Assembly: GCA_902168205.1 (NCBI GenBank)
Contig: CABHOK010000004.1
Location: 1 to 64,000 of the forward strand
Reading direction: 5' to 3'
Length of the DNA stretch: 64,000 nucleotides
DNA from: an uncultured Chitinophaga sp.
GTDB lineage: Bacteria > Bacteroidota > Bacteroidia > Cytophagales > Cyclobacteriaceae
Part shown: positions 17,233-25,167 of the stretch, piece by piece
Position numbering within the stretch: position 1 is the first letter of the stretch
Layout: each line of letters starts with the position of its first letter
The notes under the pieces: model-generated
What the model was told of the DNA's origin: nothing
The model's database searches: none
Seen by the model: the letters and a program-made list of their open reading frames with translations, nothing else
Made by a program: the position numbers and the translations under genes

Positions 17233-17625
17233 ATGAACACAACTTCGTTTTTAATTATCAGATTGGCCGTGGCTGCCAGTATGTTAGGACATGGTTTGGT
17301 GCGCCTGCCCAAGCTCAATGGATTTAGTAACTGGATGGTTAGCTCATTCGAAAAATCAATGCTGCCATCGGCACTGGTTACTCCGTTCAGCTATATTTTA
17401 CCGATCGCTGAATTTGTGATTGGTTTGTTACTGGTGATTGGTTTATTTACAAGAGCATCGCTCATAGCCGGAGGTTTCACTATGGTAATACTGATTTTTG
17501 GCTCGGCCATGGTTGAGAACTGGGAGGCCATGCCGTCACAATTTATACATGCAGCGTTTTTTGCTGTATTGCTTTCGTTCCTTCAGTATAATACTTACGC
17601 AGTGGACAACTTTTTTAAAAAATAG
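17233..17625 (+). CDS. DoxX-family membrane protein
   Basis: The 130-residue product has four membrane helices. The first contains LIIRLAVAASMLGHGLVRLP, and later segments include FSYILPIAEFVIGLLLVIGLF and ASLIAGGFTMVILIFGSAMV, the DoxX/DoxD-like signature with G-H-G in helix 1 and the E-x-x-x-G-L-L-L-V-x-G motif. DoxX-type proteins are quinone-linked or redox-stress membrane proteins of mixed function. The SDR gene follows after six bases, so the two form an operon, probably under the divergent AraC regulator. Confidence 0.85.
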   Translation: MNTTSFLIIRLAVAASMLGHGLVRLPKLNGFSNWMVSSFEKSMLPSALVTPFSYILPIAEFVIGLLLVIGLFTRASLIAGGFTMVILIFGSAMVENWEAMPSQFIHAAFFAVLLSFLQYNTYAVDNFFKK

Positions 17626-17631
17626 ATATAC

Positions 17632-18426
17632 ATGGATTTACAATTAAAAAACAAGACAGCTTTTGTCAGTGGCTCGACACAAGGTATAGGCTTTGCCATT
17701 GCGCAGAGTATGCTTGCCGAAGGTGCTACCGTAATTATAAATGGTCGCTCGCAGCAACGCGTGGATGCTGCTGTTGCAGAGTTGAAAAAGCTTATACCGG
17801 GAGCAAACGTTTCAGGGGTGCCCGCAGATTTTGCCAAGGCAGAAGATATAAAACAACTGATCGCTAAACTTCCGGATATTGATATACTGGTAAACAACGC
17901 AGGTATATTTGAACCTAAACCCTTTGTTGAAATTACAGACGAAGACTGGCTTCGTTTCTACGAAGTAAATGTGCTGAGCGGTGTGCGTCTGTCGCGACAT
18001 TTCTTCCCGAAGATGATCGCGAAAAACTGGGGCCGCATCATTTTTATATCGAGTGAATCGGCTATAAATATCCCGGAAGAAATGATTCACTATGGCATGA
18101 CGAAGACTGCGCAGCTATCCGTAAGCCGTGGTCTTGCTGAGCTTACGAAGGGAACAGGTGTTACGGTGAACTCCGTGTTGCCGGGTCCTACCAAATCAGA
18201 AGGTGTAGAAGAGTTTGTAAAACAGCTGGCTTCTACGCAGAAAGTTACGCCACAGGAGGCAGAACAAAATTTCTTTAAGACAGCGCGGCCTACTTCATTA
18301 CTCCAGCGGTTTGCATCCGTGCAGGAGGTAGCCAACCTCGTAACGTATGTCGCGAGTCCGCTTTCATCAGGAACCAACGGCAGCGCATTGCGCGTAGACG
18401 GTGGTGTTGCAAAACTTATTATATAG
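17632..18426 (+). CDS. Short-chain dehydrogenase/reductase
   Basis: A complete classical SDR of 264 residues: cofactor motif VSGSTQGIGFAIAQ (TGxxxGIG-like, with SG for TG), INGRSQQRVDA suggesting NADP preference, DILVNNAGIF, catalytic Ser in IIFISSESA, YGMTKTAQLS (Y-x-x-x-K) and the C-terminal SSGTNGSALRVDGGVAK. The substrate is unknown. Paired with DoxX and controlled by the cupin-AraC protein, it may reduce a reactive carbonyl or quinone. Length and motifs are intact. Confidence 0.9.
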   Translation: MDLQLKNKTAFVSGSTQGIGFAIAQSMLAEGATVIINGRSQQRVDAAVAELKKLIPGANVSGVPADFAKAEDIKQLIAKLPDIDILVNNAGIFEPKPFVEITDEDWLRFYEVNVLSGVRLSRHFFPKMIAKNWGRIIFISSESAINIPEEMIHYGMTKTAQLSVSRGLAELTKGTGVTVNSVLPGPTKSEGVEEFVKQLASTQKVTPQEAEQNFFKTARPTSLLQRFASVQEVANLVTYVASPLSSGTNGSALRVDGGVAKLII

Positions 18427-18477
18427 GTTGAGATGTTCCCGGTAGCAACTGCCGTATGAAGTATATACGTGCAGTTG

Positions 18478-19095
18478 TTATTGGTGAAAGACGAAAGTAT
18501 AGGTTCCGCTTTCAATCAGGATGTAAATACCCAGCACGATCAGTATACACGGAAACAGCACGTGATTATAACGGGCAAGGGTATCTTTTAATCGCGGATG
18601 TTGAATAAGATATTCGGCAACCTTTACCCACACAAAAACCATTGTCAGGAAGATGCCGATTGTAAGGATGAGGTTTGTAGCAGACAGGTTTACAAACAAG
18701 GGTATATAGATGCCGATGTTATCAGCTCCGTTCGCTATTGTAATCGATGCTACACTTAGTGTTGCAGGACTGATAACCGATGAAAGTAAATACCTCTTGC
18801 GTGTTATGACAGGTGAATCATTGTCATTTTCATTTTTGTCGAATAATTTCCGGATGCCCAGGTATATGGGAAACAATCCCAGCAAACCTATATATACTTT
18901 GGGTATAACGATGCCGATCAATGAACCAATAAGACTAATAGCGATAAGGGTGGCAATACCGAGGTATTGACCTGCGAGTATATTGGATGGCCGGAATGAT
19001 TGTGAGGTAGCGGTAAACAACAACATGAGTATAAACAGATCATCTACGTTTGTAGATGCAAAAGCCAGTACGGCTGTAACGATGGTTTCAATCAT
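18478..19095 (-). CDS. CadD-family cadmium/cation resistance transporter
   Basis: The 205-residue protein begins ETIVTAVLAFASTNVDDLFILMLLF, the diagnostic first helix (S-T-N-V-D-D) of the CadD family. Five to six membrane helices follow, a cytosolic charged loop (LFDKNENDNDSPVITRKRY) and a repeat of the signature IANGADNIGIYIPLF in the second half. The paired Asp residues in helices 1 and 4 probably bind the cation. Members are linked to cadmium resistance or quaternary-amine export. It converges with the SDR gene; a short imperfect hairpin lies between. Confidence 0.85.
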   Translation of the reverse strand: MIETIVTAVLAFASTNVDDLFILMLLFTATSQSFRPSNILAGQYLGIATLIAISLIGSLIGIVIPKVYIGLLGLFPIYLGIRKLFDKNENDNDSPVITRKRYLLSSVISPATLSVASITIANGADNIGIYIPLFVNLSATNLILTIGIFLTMVFVWVKVAEYLIQHPRLKDTLARYNHVLFPCILIVLGIYILIESGTYTFVFHQ

Positions 19096-19128
19096 GCAAG
19101 CGTAATTGGAGCAAATATATACATGATT

Positions 19129-19647
19129 TTATATAACGGCTGTGATACTAACAACCGGTGCGGGAGACATTTTTTTATGCACAACATCCCGCACGGTAAA
19201 ATTCTCTTTCTCCAAAGTCTCTGTTACTTTAGCCGCAATGGTTTTGTTAAAAGCCATGGTTGTGCCGGGAGGTGGCTGATGAAAGATATATAATTTCCCC
19301 TGCGGAGCGAGCAGTTTTTTAATAACCGTCAGTTCCCTGGGAGCATCTTTCCAGAACACACTAACGTTGAATGCGAATATTTTTGTGTATTGCTTTTTTG
19401 CCGGGATGTCAACCAATGACACAGGTATAAATATAGCTTTACCTGTTGCCACCAGTGCCGCATTACGCGCGGACGCTTTTTTGATCATCGATTCAGATTG
19501 ATCGATAGCCGTGATCGTACCCTTCGTTAACGATGCTGCCAGAATGGTTACAGCTACACCTGCACCACAGCCAACTTCCAGGATGTGATCGTCTGGCTTT
19601 ATGTCCATGATCTCTGCGGCCCATTGGAAACGATCCTGTTTTTCCAT
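19129..19647 (-). CDS. Class I SAM-dependent methyltransferase
   Basis: The 172-residue product has motif I ILEVGCGAGVAVTILA, motif II AIDQSESMIKKA, and the later acidic strand IFAFNVSVFW and YIFHQPPPG in place of the usual post-III motifs. It resembles small Methyltransf_25/11 proteins. The substrate is unknown. It lies 33 bases upstream of the cadD-like gene on the same strand, so co-transcription is likely, and a strong hairpin lies just before its start. Confidence 0.82.
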   Translation of the reverse strand: MEKQDRFQWAAEIMDIKPDDHILEVGCGAGVAVTILAASLTKGTITAIDQSESMIKKASARNAALVATGKAIFIPVSLVDIPAKKQYTKIFAFNVSVFWKDAPRELTVIKKLLAPQGKLYIFHQPPPGTTMAFNKTIAAKVTETLEKENFTVRDVVHKKMSPAPVVSITAVI

Positions 19648-19682
19648 TCCTGAAAATACAGAACGTACGAAGAAATGTAAAA

Positions 19683-19712
19683 AAATATCCGGCAGAAACG
19701 TGCCGGATATTT
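19683..19712. terminator. Perfect hairpin, terminator-like
   Basis: A 12-bp perfect stem (AAATATCCGGCA / TGCCGGATATTT) with loop GAAACG lies 36 bases upstream of the methyltransferase start. On the minus strand it could end transcription from the degraded RND gene upstream. Both flanks are A/T-rich, so it may work in both directions. Confidence 0.6.
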
Positions 19713-19778
19713 ATAGAATCCTCATTCAAATTTTATCCGTAACTAAAATCTCACGAGGTAATACCAACCCTTCAAATC

Positions 19779-19956
19779 TTCACACCTGTGAAAATTGTTA
19801 GTGTACGTTTTTTCGATAAAATGTGCTTGGGACTAGACATGGTACCTCCTTTCTTTTAGTTACACATAAACAGCAGGCGCCTCGTTCAAATACCTTATGA
19901 CACCTGGCCTGCTGCCGATAACGACCGCTATCGCGAGTAAAACGTCACACTTGTGA
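19779..19956. promoter_or_regulatory. Two copies of a TCACACnTGTGA palindrome
   Basis: TTCACACCTGTGAA at 19779-19792 and TCACACTTGTGA at 19945-19956 share the dyad TCACAC-n-TGTGA, both followed by AAAAT(T/C)GTT. Symmetry and repetition 165 bases apart suggest a protein-binding site or a short repeat. No intact gene starts beside them, so a function cannot be assigned. Confidence 0.35.
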
Positions 19957-20000
19957 AAATCGTTTGTCGCTGACAAAAAATCTTTTTACCAAACTGTGGT

Positions 20001-20270
20001 TTACAAAGCATGGTTCGTACGGTTGTTTGCCGACCTGTTAAAGAGTTCATAAAAGATCGGAAAGAGCAGAAGGATAAGTACGGTAGCAGTAATCAGTCCC
20101 CCGATGATAACAATGGCCAGCGGCTTCTGACTTTCCGATCCAATACCAGTTGATATAGCGGCAGGCATTAAACCAATGGAAGTCATCAGAGCAGCGATGA
20201 CTACAGGTCGAGTTCGATTTTTATTTCCAGGGCTATGGCTTCCTGCAGATTCATTTTTCTGCTCAGATTT
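20001..20270 (-). pseudogene. C-terminal remnant of an RND (CusA/CzcA-type) efflux pump
   Basis: The last about 75 codons of a heavy-metal RND transporter survive. MTSIGLMPAAISTGIGSES then QKPLAIVIIGGLITATVL and LLFPIFYELFN match the final two membrane helices of CusA/CzcA. Further upstream KMNLQEAIA matches the conserved segment before them, and GNKNRTRPVVIAAL bridges them only after a one-base frameshift near 20228. Nothing pump-like remains beyond about 20290, so over 90% of the gene (normally 1000 residues or more) is missing. The tail ends RSANNRTNHAL with a stop at 20001. Confidence 0.75.
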
Positions 20271-20575
20271 TCGATCGTTTGCAGCGAAGTGCCATTAAAA
20301 GAATATTCAATCGCATATCCCGCCACTGTGTAACTTTTCCGACAAAGACTTTTTTACGTGGTGCCTCACGCGAGAAGTTAATTGAAGAAATGAGTTATCG
20401 CAATACACACACCTTCGATAATCAAAAGTATAAATGTCTTGAACAGGCAAGAAAACAATTCAATAACGGGTGATTGAGAAAATGGTATTGGTATTAAAAC
20501 ATACCAATGAAGATCAGCACTATATATAGTACGAGCTGATGCTTCTGCGGATCATGTTTTTATTACTAACAAAAA

Positions 20576-20719
20576 GCTCATAAAGCTATCAACCCAGCAA
20601 GACATACGGCCACCATTCCCGGTGAATTTATAATCGACGAACAAGGTAAATTGTCTATCGTGCACTATGGGAGATTTATTGGCGATCATTTACCTGTGCA
20701 CACATTCTTTTATCTATAG
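20576..20719 (+). pseudogene. C-terminal remnant of a peroxiredoxin-like (AhpC/TSA) protein
   Basis: The frame reads AHKAINPARHTATIPGEFII, then DEQGKLSIVHYGRFIGDHLP and a stop at 20719. The P-G-E-F-I-I-D and G-D-H-L-P motifs match the end of AhpC/TSA-type peroxiredoxin-like proteins. A stop codon interrupts the frame just upstream (about 20567), and the redox Cys region is absent. With the RND fragment it marks a zone of deletion and decay at 19650-20720. Confidence 0.65.
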
Positions 20720-21112
20720 CTATGCAGCAACCCGGTTGGAGGTGTTGGTATATTTCTGTGGGGGCTGCTTTCTGTGCTGCGAAGGTTTTATACCTGCATA
20801 CGACTTGAACCACTTTGTAAAATTGGAAGGATCGTAGGTAAGGATACGGGCAACATCAGCAATAGAGTTTTGTTTGTTGTCCAGTAAACCTTTTGCTGCT
20901 TCCAGAATTTTGCGTTCGTAGAAGTAACAAGGATGTTTGCCGGTAAGATTCTTGATTACATTACTCAGGTGCGTGGGGTGTATAAATAGCCGCCCAGCTA
21001 TTTCGTGCAGTTCAAACATCTCATCCGCTTTTCCGTCAAGTATATCTTGCAAATGCTCATCAATCACCTGCAGGTACTTGTCAAAGATCTCTTCACTTCT
21101 GGATTGATACAT
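20720..21112 (-). CDS. Short AraC-type DNA-binding protein
   Basis: The product (130 residues from the ATG at 21112; the frame is open to an ATG at 21181) starts YQSRSEEIFDKYLQVIDEHL and consists of a short helical lead plus a two-HTH AraC domain (FELHEIAGRLFIHPTHLSNVI and IADVARILTYDPSNFTKWFK). There is no sensor domain. Small AraC proteins like this are frequent in Bacteroidota, with unknown ligands. It lies downstream of the truncated haemoglobin gene on the same strand, 106 bases away, which suggests a joint transcript and a stress-response role. Confidence 0.78.
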   Translation of the reverse strand: MYQSRSEEIFDKYLQVIDEHLQDILDGKADEMFELHEIAGRLFIHPTHLSNVIKNLTGKHPCYFYERKILEAAKGLLDNKQNSIADVARILTYDPSNFTKWFKSYAGIKPSQHRKQPPQKYTNTSNRVAA

Positions 21113-21218
21113 AGTGATGTTTTTTTGTTCAACGATTTCTAAAACACGATGGTTGTTGAAGGTCTCAACACCCGGGAACAAAAATAGGGTGAGTTTTTCA
21201 GAAAAAATGGTGAGCAGT

Positions 21219-21593
21219 TCAGTTTTCGTCCTGGTTTACCATAAACATCGCAGTGGGGACAAAACGCTTGAATAATTCATCTTTGAGTGCTTCATCAATG
21301 GGCAAATCTTTAAGCGCAACCGACATACATGAAAGCCAGGCAACGGCATCGTCTTGCGTGATAATGTGTGGCATGTGGCGCGCTCGTAATCGCGGATGTC
21401 CGAATTTTTCAGAATACAAAGCGGGGCCGCCAAAGAACTGCGTCAGGAACAAGCGTTGTCTTTCCTTGATTTCGTTCTTATCAGTTTTAAAAAGATGCGC
21501 TATCTGTTCGTTTTCAAAAACAAGATCGTAAAAACGATCTACCAAGGTTCTTAAATTTTCTTCCCCCAACTCATCGTACAATGTCGTTTGCAT
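21219..21593 (-). CDS. Truncated haemoglobin, group II (trHbO-like)
   Basis: The 124-residue globin has TyrB10 in RFYDLV, the group II signature FFGGPALYSEKFGHPRLRAR with proximal HisF8 in RARHMPH, and TrpG8 in AVAWLSCMSVAL. Length is full for the 2-on-2 fold. Such proteins bind O2 or NO and are linked to redox or nitrosative stress. It is transcribed towards the small AraC gene and divergently from the secreted protein gene at 21754. Confidence 0.92.
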   Translation of the reverse strand: MQTTLYDELGEENLRTLVDRFYDLVFENEQIAHLFKTDKNEIKERQRLFLTQFFGGPALYSEKFGHPRLRARHMPHIITQDDAVAWLSCMSVALKDLPIDEALKDELFKRFVPTAMFMVNQDEN

Positions 21594-21753
21594 GCGTCAA
21601 TATTAAAATTATAATTTCAAAAGCAATGTATCATCAGCAGGTCATCAAGTAAACCATTCCGCTGATCAAGCAAATTATTTTCATCCCGGCCGACTATGTT
21701 CCTTTACATCGTAAACGGTAAAACAGTTCTTTTCACTTTAAATTTTTAATACT

Positions 21754-22224
21754 ATGAAATCAATAATCAGTACATCCGGCACGCTGAGGCTGCTGATGTG
21801 GATTGCCGTTAGTGCAATTCTGTTTTCGTTTTCCGGTGATATGGGCACTGACAGCTACAAAGTTTATCTGAACGACAAACTTGTACTGCAGCAATATGTA
21901 ATGCGCCAGGCGGCTACAGTCCCTACACTTCCGCTGGAGGGCGCAGAGGCTACAGATGAATTAAGAATTTACTATAATCACTGTGGCAAGATCGGTACAT
22001 CGCGCAAGATCTCTATTAAGAGCGATGCCGATAAAAAACTGAAGGATTGGAGCTTTGCCGATGTAAGCGGCACCGATACCGGTATGGGCTTCCAGGTAAA
22101 AGATATACTCGCGCTTGGCAAAGCGAACGAAAAAGTAAAGATTATCTACACTTCGAACGAAATTCCGGACGGCATCACGCTGGCTTCGGTTGCTACCAAA
22201 GACAGAAAGACGGCTTCGAATTAA
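21754..22224 (+). CDS. Exported hypothetical protein
   Basis: The 156-residue product has an N-terminal membrane or signal segment (LRLLMWIAVSAILFSFSGD) and a soluble part with TDSYKVYLNDKLVLQQYV, TDELRIYYNHCGKIGTSRK and GFQVKDILALGKANEKVKII. This looks like a small beta-sandwich; YKVYLNDKLV suggests a carbohydrate- or pilin-like domain, but I do not recognise the family. It is monocistronic with a strong terminator directly after it. Confidence 0.6.
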   Translation: MKSIISTSGTLRLLMWIAVSAILFSFSGDMGTDSYKVYLNDKLVLQQYVMRQAATVPTLPLEGAEATDELRIYYNHCGKIGTSRKISIKSDADKKLKDWSFADVSGTDTGMGFQVKDILALGKANEKVKIIYTSNEIPDGITLASVATKDRKTASN

Positions 22225-22245
22225 CTGGTTCCGGTAAATATATTA

Positions 22246-22276
22246 AGCGAGATATAGCGTGGTCCTATATCTCGCT
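22246..22276. terminator. Bidirectional terminator
   Basis: A perfect 12-bp stem (AGCGAGATATAG / CTATATCTCGCT) with a 7-base loop, followed by TTTTG on the plus strand, lies between convergent genes ending at 22224 and 22293. Confidence 0.8.
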
Positions 22277-22292
22277 TTTGTTGATATGCATT

Positions 22293-22736
22293 TTATTGGT
22301 CCAGGGCAGGAGCCATATTTGTAGCGACACCAATCCGGGTCCAGCCGTTAATCGCTATAATTGCCATCAATACTTGTGCGGTATATTTCTCTCCCAAAAC
22401 TTTTATGGCGTTGTTATAGGTAGCATCCGACAGGCGGTTGTGTATCAATGTAACTTCTTCGGTAAGTGCAAGAATGGCTTGTTCTTCTTCCGTGAAGAAA
22501 GGAGTTTCCCGCCAGCATGTTAATGCATAGATACGTTGTTCTTTTTCTCCGTACTTGCGTGCGTCTTTGGTGTGCAGGTCAACACAATATGAGCATCCGT
22601 TTATTTGAGCTGCCCTGATCTTGATAAGTTCTTTGTGTGTTTTGGATAGTAATGTGGTGCCCAGGTATTTTTCAAAAGCCTGCATCACTTTGTAACCTTC
22701 TGGTTCGATTTCGTGCATTTTCATTCGCTTTTCCAT
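22293..22736 (-). CDS. Carboxymuconolactone decarboxylase (AhpD-like) family protein
   Basis: The 147-residue helical protein contains the AhpD/CMD core: KELIKIRAAQINGCSYCVDL then HTKDARKYGE, with C-x-x-C and a His four residues later, plus the helix EEQAILALTEEVTLIHNRL. Stand-alone proteins of this type use the Cys pair in peroxidase-coupled disulfide chemistry or bind a small substrate. An alternative start four codons downstream is possible. It stands beside a Crp/Fnr gene reading the same way. Confidence 0.88.
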   Translation of the reverse strand: MEKRMKMHEIEPEGYKVMQAFEKYLGTTLLSKTHKELIKIRAAQINGCSYCVDLHTKDARKYGEKEQRIYALTCWRETPFFTEEEQAILALTEEVTLIHNRLSDATYNNAIKVLGEKYTAQVLMAIIAINGWTRIGVATNMAPALDQ

Positions 22737-22819
22737 AAATCAATTGCTTTTAATTACAGGACAAAGGAGGGGATCCCGATCAACAAAAATCTTAATCTTG
22801 TTCAAGAAAGGCGCGAACG

Positions 22820-23392
22820 CTATCCTTTTCGTGCGCGGATCTTGCTCAGAAACTCGGGGGTAAAGCCCAGGTAGGAAGCGAGCATGTATTGTGGCACCCG
22901 TTGTACGAAATCCGGAAATGCATTGTTGAAATGACGATACCGTTCTTCTCCGGAGAGACTGTATATATAGTGTATGCGGTTCAGTGAAGCCGCGAAAGCC
23001 CGTTGTAAAATAATTCTGAAGTAGCGTTCCAGCACAGGTACCCTCTGGAATAACTCCTCTTCAATAGATTTTTTTAGAATGATGATCTCCGATTCTTCAA
23101 CCGCCTGTATAGTATAGAGGGAAGGCTGCTGAAAATCCATGCTGGTGTAGTCTGTGATCCACCAGTTGTCTATCGCAAATTGAATAATTTGTTCTGTGCC
23201 CTGCTCGGTTGTGAAATACTTCCGGATGCAACCATTAACGATAAAATAATTTGCCTGGCAAACCTGCCCTTGTTGTAAAATGTATTCCTTATTTGCCACT
23301 GTACTAACCTGCAGATACGACTTAATGATTTCTTCCTCGTCTGTAGTTAAAGAGATATACTTTTTCAGGTGGTTAAATAGAGGGGTAAACAT
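22820..23392 (-). CDS. Crp/Fnr-family transcriptional regulator
   Basis: The product (190 residues from the ATG at 23392) has a cyclic-nucleotide-binding-type barrel (VANKEYILQQGQVCQANYFI, FAIDNWWITDYTSM) and a short C-terminal helical region (VPQYMLASYLGFTPEFLSKIR) as DNA-binding part. This is the Bacteroidota type, which lacks the full classical winged helix. The frame stays open upstream to 23605, but those residues do not fit the family and overlap the divergent gene. It probably regulates the AhpD-like gene downstream or the divergent transferase. Confidence 0.85.
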   Translation of the reverse strand: MFTPLFNHLKKYISLTTDEEEIIKSYLQVSTVANKEYILQQGQVCQANYFIVNGCIRKYFTTEQGTEQIIQFAIDNWWITDYTSMDFQQPSLYTIQAVEESEIIILKKSIEEELFQRVPVLERYFRIILQRAFAASLNRIHYIYSLSGEERYRHFNNAFPDFVQRVPQYMLASYLGFTPEFLSKIRARKG

Positions 23393-23587
23393 GTTGGTAA
23401 AGATGGTTAAAATACACCGCAGAACACAGTTTGAAAAACGAATTTCCGAAGGCGTATGAACTTCCGTGATATTATGTGAAGAGATGAAGCTCTCACTTTC
23501 ATCTTTGATGATTTTGCATTTCCTTCGCAGAGAAGAAAGCTGTGACCCATAACTTCTTTTGTTAGTATGAATTTGAAGGGAAGAGAT

Positions 23588-24652
23588 ATGTTTGCCCAGG
23601 TTCATTGCCCGACAGCGTTAGCGCCTCATGAGCTTGACGCGTACCTGGAACGTGGATGGTTCAGGATGCGACAAAATATCTTTACAACCAACTTCGTACA
23701 TTTTAAAGATCAGTTTTATAGCGCACTGTGGTTGCGTATATCGCTTGCTGAGTTAAAGCATGATTCCAGTCGCGATAAGTTATTTAAACAAAACGCAATC
23801 TTCCGCACGGAAGTAAGACCAGCTTCTGTTACCGAAGAGAAGGAAGCGCTATATACGCGTTATCGTGAGCAGATTTCTTTTGAGCCGATGGCATCGCTCA
23901 CGCAGTTGCTATACGGTGATATGCCTGCCGCCGGCATTTACAATTCATTTGAAGTGGCTGTATATGATAACGACAAACTCATCGCAGTTGGCTTTTTTGA
24001 TGTAGGCGGTATAAGTGCTGCAGGTATTGTGTCGGTGTACGATCCCGCCTATAAGAAATATAGTCTTGGGAAGTATTTGATCTACTCGAAGATTGAATAT
24101 TGTAAAAAGTTATCGCTGCAATATTTCTATCCGGGGTACTTTGTGCCGGGCTATAAAGCTTTCGACTACAAGTTGACGATTGGCCGATCGGCACTTCACT
24201 TTCTGGCGTTGCACTCACAGGAGTGGACTTCCATCGATAAATTCTCACCGGAATATATACCTTACACGGTGATGCAAAGCAGGTTGAAAGAAGTTCAGCA
24301 GATACTTGCCGGCCGAACCTTCGAAAGTAAATTGTTGAAGTATGAATTTTTTGACGCCAACCTGTTTCCGGAATTGCGAAGTGCAGCGCTTTTTGATTTC
24401 CCGGTGATGTTGATTTGTTCCGATGCCTGGAATAACAATCTTAATCACGTGATTGTCTTCGATGTGCGTGATGCACACTATCATCTGTTGCAATGTATAC
24501 CGGTATATATACCTAACGTTCAAGTAAAGGATCCGGATTTTTATTCGGAGTATATTATCAAAGAAGAACATGAAATTTTTAGGTCCAAATCTGCTCAGGG
24601 CATTGTTGATTGGATGACAGACTATATGACGCACCAGACTATATCCGTATAA
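23588..24652 (+). CDS. Aminoacyl-tRNA-protein transferase (ATE/Bpt-like, N-degron pathway)
   Basis: The 354-residue product (from the ATG at 23588; 23567 adds seven) begins near LDAYLERGWFRMRQNIFTTN and contains LWLRI, FFDVGGISAAGIVSVYDPAY then KKYSLGKYLIYSKIEYC, and YFYPGYFVPGYKAFDYK. This is the GNAT-like C-terminal core of arginyl/leucyl-tRNA-protein transferases. These attach Arg or Leu to protein N-termini, making them substrates for ClpS/ClpAP. The usual N-terminal Cys cluster is not visible, so the N-domain is divergent. It is divergent from the Crp/Fnr gene. Confidence 0.82.
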   Translation: MFAQVHCPTALAPHELDAYLERGWFRMRQNIFTTNFVHFKDQFYSALWLRISLAELKHDSSRDKLFKQNAIFRTEVRPASVTEEKEALYTRYREQISFEPMASLTQLLYGDMPAAGIYNSFEVAVYDNDKLIAVGFFDVGGISAAGIVSVYDPAYKKYSLGKYLIYSKIEYCKKLSLQYFYPGYFVPGYKAFDYKLTIGRSALHFLALHSQEWTSIDKFSPEYIPYTVMQSRLKEVQQILAGRTFESKLLKYEFFDANLFPELRSAALFDFPVMLICSDAWNNNLNHVIVFDVRDAHYHLLQCIPVYIPNVQVKDPDFYSEYIIKEEHEIFRSKSAQGIVDWMTDYMTHQTISV

Positions 24653-25167
24653 TTACGGACATAGCTTTGCGTGTTTATCGTTAACTATCTTACGCAATAA
24701 ACCTGATAACAATTCTTTATACACACCTCTACATTTGCTCTACTCTAATAACTACCACCCAATTGAGCAAGGACTGTAAAATTAATTTTAGCAGGCCGTG
24801 TAAACTTGTTCTTTGAGTCTATACTTCTTTTGGTGCGTATACTGAAGTCGCAATATTGAGCGTTTCGTCATGGAAGCGTAACGCTGTCAATATTTTGCGT
24901 AGCCCCAACTTCAGCATGCTGTGACAAATGGAAGATGAGTATGATTCTGCATTTTTAAAACAGTTTTCACCAGTGGAAAGTATTTATATACCCCATATCA
25001 GGAAGTGTAATAATAGTCGCCATGGTAAAAACGTATGTTGTCAGTGAGCGATTATAGATTTTCCTGATCCTTGTCTGATGATGTCAACGAAGATGCGAAT
25101 GATACAGGATCAAATGAATGTAGAGTCAGCGGAATACCTGCTTCAGGATTATAAAGGAAAATGATTA
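24653..25167. other. Intergenic stretch with a long imperfect inverted repeat
   Basis: These 515 bases hold no good gene. An imperfect inverted repeat spans 24842-24914: outer arms CTGAAGT / ACTTCAG, inner arms GCAATATTGAGCG and CGCTGTCAATATTTTGC. It could fold as one long stem, as a structured RNA or a decayed mobile end. A 28-codon frame (25078-25164) ends four bases before the next start codon and could be a leader peptide, but has little support. Confidence 0.4.

Noticed and set aside
20279-20473. 64-codon plus-strand frame between the RND and peroxiredoxin remnants
   Set aside because: Basic, repetitive composition with no family; sits in decayed DNA.
23393-23605. N-terminal extension of the Crp/Fnr protein at 22820
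   Set aside because: Family length and barrel start fit the ATG at 23392; the extension overlaps the divergent transferase gene and its promoter.
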